Origin: M55B118 sp041694275
Lineage (GTDB): Bacteria > Bacillota_I > Bacilli_A > Izemoplasmatales > Izemoplasmataceae
Direction of reading: 5' to 3'
Length of the DNA stretch: 10,996 bases
NCBI GenBank assembly: GCA_041694275.1
Contig: JASMTQ010000047.1
Coordinates: 1-10,996, forward strand
This document shows positions 6,521 through 10,996 of the stretch, one piece after another. The first letter of the stretch is position 1, and the number at the start of each line of letters is the position of its first letter. A program made the position numbers and the translations under genes. Below the pieces are notes generated by a model that was given only the letters and a program-made list of their open reading frames with translations, made no database searches and was not told the origin of the DNA.

Positions 6521-8341
6521 CTATTTTCTTTTTTTGATGATCAGTATTGCAGTAGCTGTGATGAGCCCTCCTGGAAGGATAATCCAAGGTAGGAAGCCAT
6601 GAGGCTCATTGGCCTCTTCGTCGCTGATTTCAAGAACTTCGATATCAACGCTCGATGTCACTGTGTCGCCTTTTTGATTCATATACTCGACTGTGTAGGT
6701 GTAGATACCTTCTTTGGTAGCGTTGTCGGTATAGGTGTTTTTAAGGACTCTGTAATTGTGTGCATCAAAATCCTTCAGGCGTTCACTGTCCATGGTCAAC
6801 TGTGTGAGCTGTGTTTCGTTGAGCATGGTCGTCGTAGTTGTCTGGATGGTTTCGGTAAAATCGAATACCGGTGCGACATCGTCAACCACTTCGATGGTGA
6901 GCTGGTGGGTCGTAGTGTTGTTTGACGCGTCACTGACTTCAAAGGTTATCGTATGCCTTCCAAGCGTACCGCTTTGATAGCCATTTTCAATCACGGTGAT
7001 GTCATCGGTGGAAAGGATGGCATCATCATTGTCCGAAACAGTCATATCTCTGATATAAGCCGCGATGTCAAAAGAGTCTCTGTATGATTCTTTATAGTAG
7101 CTGTGGCTTCTAAGGGTTGGGGCGATGTCGTCATCAATAAACAGCGTGACGGTTTTAAGCGTTTCATTGCCACTTGCGTCTGTGGCTCTCAGTGTCATTT
7201 CATACGCGCCGCTCAGTCCATCTGCCGGATAGGTATGGCTTGCTATTTCAAACACTATCGATTCATTCGTTGTATGATTGTCCGTTACCGAATACAGGCT
7301 AAAGAGATCCTCGATGGTTTTCATATTCGACTGATTGACTCTGAGTGTGTCATCACCGATGATGACTGGCGCTTCACTGTCTTCTGTGGTGATGGTCATG
7401 GTGTGCGAGACTGTGTTTGCGGACGCGTCCGCAATTTCAAAGGTAATATTCGATGTTCCGAGCACGGTTTCATTGCCTGTGTAGGTATCCTCTTTAATGG
7501 TGTAGGATTCAATCACACCGTCATACGCATCACTGAGTGTAGCGTATGCTTTGATGAGAGCATCGACAGACGTCGGGCTGTTCACGTTGATAGTGACGGT
7601 ATCAGGCGCGTCTATCACAGGCGCAACGGTGTCGACGACTTTGATGTTCAATGTGTACGTCGCTTCATTGCCTGAAGTATCCTCGACATAAAGATCAATC
7701 GGGTAGGTGCCTTTGATTGAGCTGTTTGGGATGTAGGCATCATTTGTGATAATGATGGCGTCTGATAAGTCTCCATCAATCTCATCGGTGGCCGTAATGT
7801 GGTTATCAACAAGCGTCTGGGCACTTATTGGCGTGTCATAGCCGAGGATGAGCGTCGCTTCGCCTCCGAACGTTGGTGGGGTGTCCTCTTTGGTTTCATA
7901 GGGCACATATTCTGTTGCGGTGGAGCCTTTTTCTAGCTGGAAGTTGTCAAACCCGTAATAATAAACGTGCTGGGCGACGTCGCCTCCGAAGAACTCGAAG
8001 ACGAGCGTGTCCTTTTCCGATTGGAACGTACATGATCGTACAAACCAGTCGACGCTGCAGACACTTGTTTCGCTTTTTGATTCGTCCACATACGTTTTCA
8101 GTTTAGAACCGGACTGGATGCGTACATGCACATCTCCAAGCTGTGCAGGCATGCTGAATGTGTAGGTTTCGCCTGCAGTGACTGAAATGGGGAGGGTGGT
8201 GCTTACTGTGTTGTTTGTGATGTCTGTTTCAAAGTGCTCAGGGTTGAGCAGGTTTCTGTTTGCAGGTTCGCCTGAGGCCAGGATATCTGTGAATCCAAGA
8301 CCTACAAGCAAAACTGCGAGTAAAACAAATATTTTTTTCAT
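6521..8341 (-). CDS. Membrane-anchored surface protein with jelly-roll-like domain and five Ig-like repeats
   Basis: A 606-residue secreted protein. Signal peptide at 1-22 (MKK, then a hydrophobic core). Residues about 28-150 look like a carbohydrate-binding-module/galactose-binding fold ending in QLEKGSTATEYVPY, a phrase typical of such domains in phage tail and cell-surface proteins. Five tandem beta-sandwich repeats of about 83 residues follow (near 155-237, 238-321, 322-404, 405-487, 488-571). Repeats 1-4 end in versions of TDASGNET plus VVD, the pattern of DUF5011/HYR-like bacterial Ig domains; repeat 5 has lost the DASGN turn. A hydrophobic helix (583-602) and KKRK tail anchor the C-terminus, and no LPXTG sorting motif is present. 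The only cysteines, Cys95 and Cys104, lie close together in the N-terminal domain and could form a disulfide. Probable role is adhesion or glycan binding at the surface (inference). ATG start with GAGGTGA at 8346-8352. Confidence 0.88.
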   Translation of the reverse strand: MKKIFVLLAVLLVGLGFTDILASGEPANRNLLNPEHFETDITNNTVSTTLPISVTAGETYTFSMPAQLGDVHVRIQSGSKLKTYVDESKSETSVCSVDWFVRSCTFQSEKDTLVFEFFGGDVAQHVYYYGFDNFQLEKGSTATEYVPYETKEDTPPTFGGEATLILGYDTPISAQTLVDNHITATDEIDGDLSDAIIITNDAYIPNSSIKGTYPIDLYVEDTSGNEATYTLNIKVVDTVAPVIDAPDTVTINVNSPTSVDALIKAYATLSDAYDGVIESYTIKEDTYTGNETVLGTSNITFEIADASANTVSHTMTITTEDSEAPVIIGDDTLRVNQSNMKTIEDLFSLYSVTDNHTTNESIVFEIASHTYPADGLSGAYEMTLRATDASGNETLKTVTLFIDDDIAPTLRSHSYYKESYRDSFDIAAYIRDMTVSDNDDAILSTDDITVIENGYQSGTLGRHTITFEVSDASNNTTTHQLTIEVVDDVAPVFDFTETIQTTTTTMLNETQLTQLTMDSERLKDFDAHNYRVLKNTYTDNATKEGIYTYTVEYMNQKGDTVTSSVDIEVLEISDEEANEPHGFLPWIILPGGLITATAILIIKKRK

Positions 8342-8399
8342 TTTTTCACCTCACACCCATGATTGGCGCGAAGGGACTTTTTTTCTTTTTTTTAGTTTC
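8342..8399 (-). other. Leader of the surface protein gene with homopolymer A/T tracts
   Basis: Between the upstream terminator and the surface-protein start are runs of 8 and 7 A on the minus strand (8386-8393 and 8378-8384), next to the terminator T tract of 7 (8400-8406). I could find no good -10 box here, so the promoter of this gene is unresolved. The tracts could act as an AT-rich upstream element, or could vary in length. Confidence 0.5.
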
Positions 8400-8432
8400 A
8401 AAAAAATATCCACACCGCAAAATGCGGTGTGG
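8400..8432 (-). terminator. Rho-independent terminator of the CoA-transferase/hydrolase operon
   Basis: A GC-rich perfect stem, CCACACCGC with GCGGTGTGG (8410-8418 and 8424-8432), 9-10 base pairs with a 3-5 base loop. In the minus-strand direction it is followed after ATA by seven T (8400-8406). It starts 11 bases after the stop codon of the last hydrolase gene. Confidence 0.92.
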
Positions 8433-8443
8433 AAATAGGAGGA

Positions 8444-9328
8444 CTATCCGTTCAAGAAAGTCTTAATGGTTTCAGCCAATGTTTCTGGAATATCGGTGAT
8501 GGGAGAATGACTGACATTTTCAAATTCCTGTGCATTTACGCTCTGTAGCGCATTGCACAGTTCATCAAACATCGGTTTTGGAATAACTAGATCCTTATCT
8601 CCATGGATGGCGAGTATATCAGCCTTGATATCGGTGATGGTGCCATCGCCTTCACTGACGCCGTTTGGCGTGTTGGACATGTTGAAGTTCATGAGCGCCC
8701 AGTCAACGTCAATGAGGTTTCTTTGTTTCATTGTTTCCTTGATATAGCGCTTCAAAGCGTCTTCGCCTGGCTTTTTGACATTGTATATGGTTTGCTGCCA
8801 GACCATTTTCATAAAATCGCTGTTGCCATCTTCGAGGGCTTTTTGTACGGGGGCAACCTGCACGGGATCAAGAGCCATGGCTTCTTTTTCATGGTAGAAT
8901 TCCCCAGGTTTCACCTGGCCGCTTGCATCCTTTTTGGGGATTGGATAGCCTCTGTGTGACGCGGATTCTATGAGTATTACCTTTTTAGTGTTCTCAGGGT
9001 ACTTGGCGGCGAATTTAAGGGCGACTCCGCCCCCTGTAGACCAGCCGGCAAGATGCGCTTTTTTTATGGACAGTTCATCCATGAAGCGTTTCACATCGTC
9101 TGAGAAATTCTCAAGGGATTCAATCGGCTTTTCGTAGCTTGAATCTCCAAAGCCTCTTAAATCGGGTATGAGCAGGTGGTAATCACCAAGTTCACCGATG
9201 ATGGGTTCAAAGTGAACGCCACTGCTCATGTTTCCGTGAATGAGGATGAGGGTTTCCAATTTGTCTTTATTGTATTCCTGGTAGGCATACGTTTCCCTGT
9301 TTTCAAGTGTTATGGTTTTCTTGTTCAT
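8444..9328 (-). CDS. Alpha/beta hydrolase, intracellular PHA depolymerase-like
   Basis: A complete 294-residue alpha/beta hydrolase without signal peptide, hence cytoplasmic. Oxyanion motif HGNMSS at 31-36; nucleophile elbow GWSTGG at 95-100 with Ser97; likely acid Asp246 (HGDKDLV); catalytic His274 (VSHSP). The segments PDLRGFGDSSY (55-65), GWSTGGGVAL, ESASHRGYP (121-129) and KQRNLIDV (201-208) match, as I remember the family, the group annotated in Bacillus as intracellular short-chain-length polyhydroxyalkanoate depolymerases. Those cleave poly-3-hydroxybutyrate to oligomers and monomers. No PHA synthase or phasin gene is in view, so a general esterase or thioesterase on short hydroxyacyl substrates is as likely. 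It starts 13 bases after the previous stop codon, AAGGAGGT overlapping that stop, and it is the last gene of the operon. Confidence 0.88.
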   Translation of the reverse strand: MNKKTITLENRETYAYQEYNKDKLETLILIHGNMSSGVHFEPIIGELGDYHLLIPDLRGFGDSSYEKPIESLENFSDDVKRFMDELSIKKAHLAGWSTGGGVALKFAAKYPENTKKVILIESASHRGYPIPKKDASGQVKPGEFYHEKEAMALDPVQVAPVQKALEDGNSDFMKMVWQQTIYNVKKPGEDALKRYIKETMKQRNLIDVDWALMNFNMSNTPNGVSEGDGTITDIKADILAIHGDKDLVIPKPMFDELCNALQSVNAQEFENVSHSPITDIPETLAETIKTFLNG

Positions 9329-9341
9329 GGTTAAAACCTCC

Positions 9342-10163
9342 TTAAATCGTATAGGTGTCCTCGTGGGTCAAATACCCAACAAGGGTGGTTACGAAAAGTT
9401 CAGGTCTTTCATACATGCTGGCGTGTCCAGTCTCACGCAGTGTGATGAGACGCGCGTTTGGCATCTTGTCCACAATGGCTTCTTGTTCGTGGGGTGGCGT
9501 CAGCATATCCTGATCGGCCGCCACGACCAAGGTCGGTGTTTTAATGGTATGAAGCTTCTCAAATACGTCATGGCTTTCCGCACTATTTGTAAGGCGTACC
9601 ATCGCATCGAGAAACTCAGGATCGCTGAATACCGGAATGAGGGTCTTCTTTCTTTTTTCCATCCAGTCAATTTTTCTTGAATAGAAGTTTGGTGAATAGA
9701 TAAGCGGAATCGTGACGTGGTAGTACGCTTCGCCATCACGCGTAGGCGCGACCTTGTTCCATCCGCGTCCGATGTCTCTGAGCCATTCGCTCGTGCGGGC
9801 TACGGCGTTGAAAAGCACGAGTTTTTGAATTTGATCAGGGTAGTTGAGTGCGAGTTGAAGCGCTACGTTCCCACCGTATGAAATGCCTGCGACATGGACT
9901 TTTTTCACACCGATGTGCTTGATAAGGGCACTGAGCATTTCCGCTTGAAGGGCTTGGGTGTAGTTTCTTTCCATTTTGTCGCTTTCGCCCTGGTCGAGCA
10001 TGTCGACTCTGAGAATCTGGAAGTGTTCTTTCAGATTGGGGATGAACAGTTCCCAGCTTTTGTGGCTCATCATGATGCCGTTTAGAATGAGTAGTGTGTC
10101 GTTACTTGCCTCGCCATCGAGTCTGTAGAATACCTTTTTGTCCTTGAATGTGAACGTGGCCAT
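9342..10163 (-). CDS. Alpha/beta hydrolase fold protein (esterase/enol-lactonase-like)
   Basis: A complete 273-residue cytoplasmic hydrolase. Oxyanion region LNGIMMS at 27-33 (Asn replaces the usual His of HG), VDMLDQGESD at 53-62, nucleophile elbow GISYGG at 93-98 with Ser95, acid Asp219 in AADQDMLTP, and catalytic His247 in ETGHAS, so the triad is complete. The short core resembles 3-oxoadipate enol-lactonase-type and other small-molecule esterases; the cap region (about 125-200) holds a distinctive LRDIGRGWNK stretch whose family I do not recognise. Its ATG overlaps the stop of the CoA-transferase by one base (TAATG) without a strong ribosome binding site of its own, so it is probably translated by reinitiation. 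That coupling suggests the two proteins work on the same or successive substrates, for example hydrolysing an acyl-CoA or hydroxyacyl ester (inference). Confidence 0.88.
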   Translation of the reverse strand: MATFTFKDKKVFYRLDGEASNDTLLILNGIMMSHKSWELFIPNLKEHFQILRVDMLDQGESDKMERNYTQALQAEMLSALIKHIGVKKVHVAGISYGGNVALQLALNYPDQIQKLVLFNAVARTSEWLRDIGRGWNKVAPTRDGEAYYHVTIPLIYSPNFYSRKIDWMEKRKKTLIPVFSDPEFLDAMVRLTNSAESHDVFEKLHTIKTPTLVVAADQDMLTPPHEQEAIVDKMPNARLITLRETGHASMYERPELFVTTLVGYLTHEDTYTI

Positions 10164-10996
10164 TAGATGTACCCGATTTCCTTGGCTTTTTCCATCAGTT
10201 CATCGCGGAATTTAGGATGGGCAATGCCAATCAGACGCTCGACGCGCTCTTTGATGTTGGTTCCCCGAAGCGCGGCCACGCCGTATTCTGTAACGACATA
10301 ATCCACGTCATTCCTTGAGAGGGTGACGCCTGCACCTGGGCGAAGCGTTGGGACGATTTTGGATATTTCTTCTCTTTTGCCGGTTTCTGGATTTTTGACG
10401 TTCGCAGTTGAATAAAGCGTGATGAAACTACGTCCGTTTTTCGCACGCTGCGCACCGGTTGCGGTATCGGTCTGTCCGCCGGTTCCGCTGAACTGTTTCG
10501 TTCCGATCGATTCGCTTGCGCATTGACCGGTCAGATCCACTTCAATGGTGGTGTTGATGGATACCTGATTGTCGTTTCGACCGATGACGTAAGGGTCGTT
10601 TACATAGTTTCCATCAAGCATCATGACTGCGGGGTTGTCATCTATGAACTCATAGAGTTCCTTGGTTCCAAGGGCGAATGCGCAGACCATTTTGCCTTTG
10701 TGAAGTGTTTTTTTCTTGTTAGTGATGGCACCGCTTTTGAAGAGCTTCATGAACCCTGTCGTAAGCATTTCGGTGTGGACTCCGAGGTCTTTCTTGTCAT
10801 GCAAAGCGTTCGCAACGGCGTTTGGGATTCCGCCGATACCAAGTTGGATCGTATCGCCATCATGAATCATGTCTGCGATATACTGACCGATTTTTTCATC
10901 TTTTTCGTTCGGTTCGATGTCTGGGAGGACCGGGGTTTCATAGTCGACTTCAACGAAGTAGTCAACGTCTGATTCATGGACCTCAACATCGCCGTG
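10163..10996 (-). CDS. Acetyl-CoA hydrolase/transferase-family CoA-transferase, 4-hydroxybutyrate CoA-transferase-like (partial, 5' end outside window)
   Basis: The frame is open to the right edge, so the real start lies beyond it; 277 C-terminal residues are visible (numbered from the edge) of a family usually near 430-440. Markers: GIGGIPNAV at 53-61; GVHTEM around Glu76, which by distance from the C-terminus matches the catalytic Glu238 of the clostridial 4-hydroxybutyrate CoA-transferase; EVDLTGQ at 152-158; GTGGQTDTATGA at 171-182; IVPTLRPGAGV and VVTEYGVAALRG (234-245); IAHPKFRDEL near the end. These enzymes move CoA between short-chain acids and acetyl-CoA through a glutamyl-CoA intermediate. 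Butyrate, propionate or 4-hydroxybutyrate are all possible acceptors; the NDVDYVVTEYG and GGQTDTATGAQ wording favours the 4-hydroxybutyrate/butyrate group. First visible gene of an operon with two hydrolases. Confidence 0.92.
   Translation of the reverse strand, partial: HGDVEVHESDVDYFVEVDYETPVLPDIEPNEKDEKIGQYIADMIHDGDTIQLGIGGIPNAVANALHDKKDLGVHTEMLTTGFMKLFKSGAITNKKKTLHKGKMVCAFALGTKELYEFIDDNPAVMMLDGNYVNDPYVIGRNDNQVSINTTIEVDLTGQCASESIGTKQFSGTGGQTDTATGAQRAKNGRSFITLYSTANVKNPETGKREEISKIVPTLRPGAGVTLSRNDVDYVVTEYGVAALRGTNIKERVERLIGIAHPKFRDELMEKAKEIGYI

Noticed and set aside
6521..6600. An LPXTG-like sorting signal (ILPGG followed by hydrophobic residues and KKRK)
   Set aside because: The hydrophobic stretch begins before the LPGG, and Thr-Gly of the motif is missing; a plain transmembrane anchor explains it better.
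8444..9328. Assigning the symbol phaZ
   Set aside because: Similarity is to the family as remembered; without a PHA synthase or a search the substrate is not established.
1..10996. CRISPR, tRNA, riboswitch, insertion sequence or prophage remnants
   Set aside because: No regularly spaced repeats, tRNA-like sequence, long conserved leader, transposase or terminal inverted repeats were seen.

Overview
The window reads as an ordinary chromosomal stretch of a Bacillota-type (low-to-mid GC, Gram-positive-like) bacterium, possibly from the Mycoplasmatota/Acholeplasma side of that group. The reasons are strong AGGAGG/GAGGTGA ribosome binding sites, sigma-A-like promoters, TTG starts, and Firmicutes-style MarR and ABC-exporter genes. 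TGA is used as a stop codon and all Trp codons I read are TGG, so the Mycoplasma code (TGA = Trp) does not apply. By eye the GC content is in the mid-40s (not computed). I cannot name the species. Every supported gene lies on the minus strand, so transcription runs from high to low coordinates. I see no mobile element, tRNA, rRNA or CRISPR, and no gene-free stretch above 300 bases.

Layout in transcription order, from the right edge. (1) 10996-8444: an operon of a CoA-transferase of the acetyl-CoA hydrolase/transferase family (5' end outside the window), an alpha/beta hydrolase coupled to it by a 1-base TAATG overlap, and a second alpha/beta hydrolase resembling Bacillus intracellular short-chain PHA depolymerases. 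It closes with a strong terminator at 8400-8432. (2) 8341-6521: a secreted, membrane-anchored protein with an N-terminal jelly-roll-like domain, five tandem Ig-like repeats and a C-terminal anchor, closed by a terminator at 6483-6514. (3) 6386-2408: a marR / ABC / ABC operon with a clear promoter and an inverted-repeat operator candidate just downstream of it. The two ABC proteins have complementary degenerate ATPase motifs, as in heterodimeric exporters (BmrCD/TM287-288 type). A terminator follows at 2377-2404. (4) 2320-1307: a membrane protein that looks like a family-2 glycosyltransferase with its metal-binding and nucleotide-binding motifs lost. (5) 1261-440: an aldo/keto reductase with its own promoter, whose -35 element lies over the stop codon of the gene before it. 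(6) 410-1: the start of a membrane-bound GGDEF protein whose active-site loop reads HSDRF.

The genes form independent units rather than one pathway: short-chain acyl-CoA/ester metabolism, a cell-surface adhesin-like protein, a drug/lipid exporter under a MarR repressor, and redox plus c-di-GMP-type signalling. I did not find a convincing new multi-gene system. The most interesting items are two apparent pseudoenzymes (the GGDEF and glycosyltransferase-like proteins), the operator architecture of the exporter operon, homopolymer tracts upstream of the surface protein, and the CoA-transferase/double-hydrolase operon.
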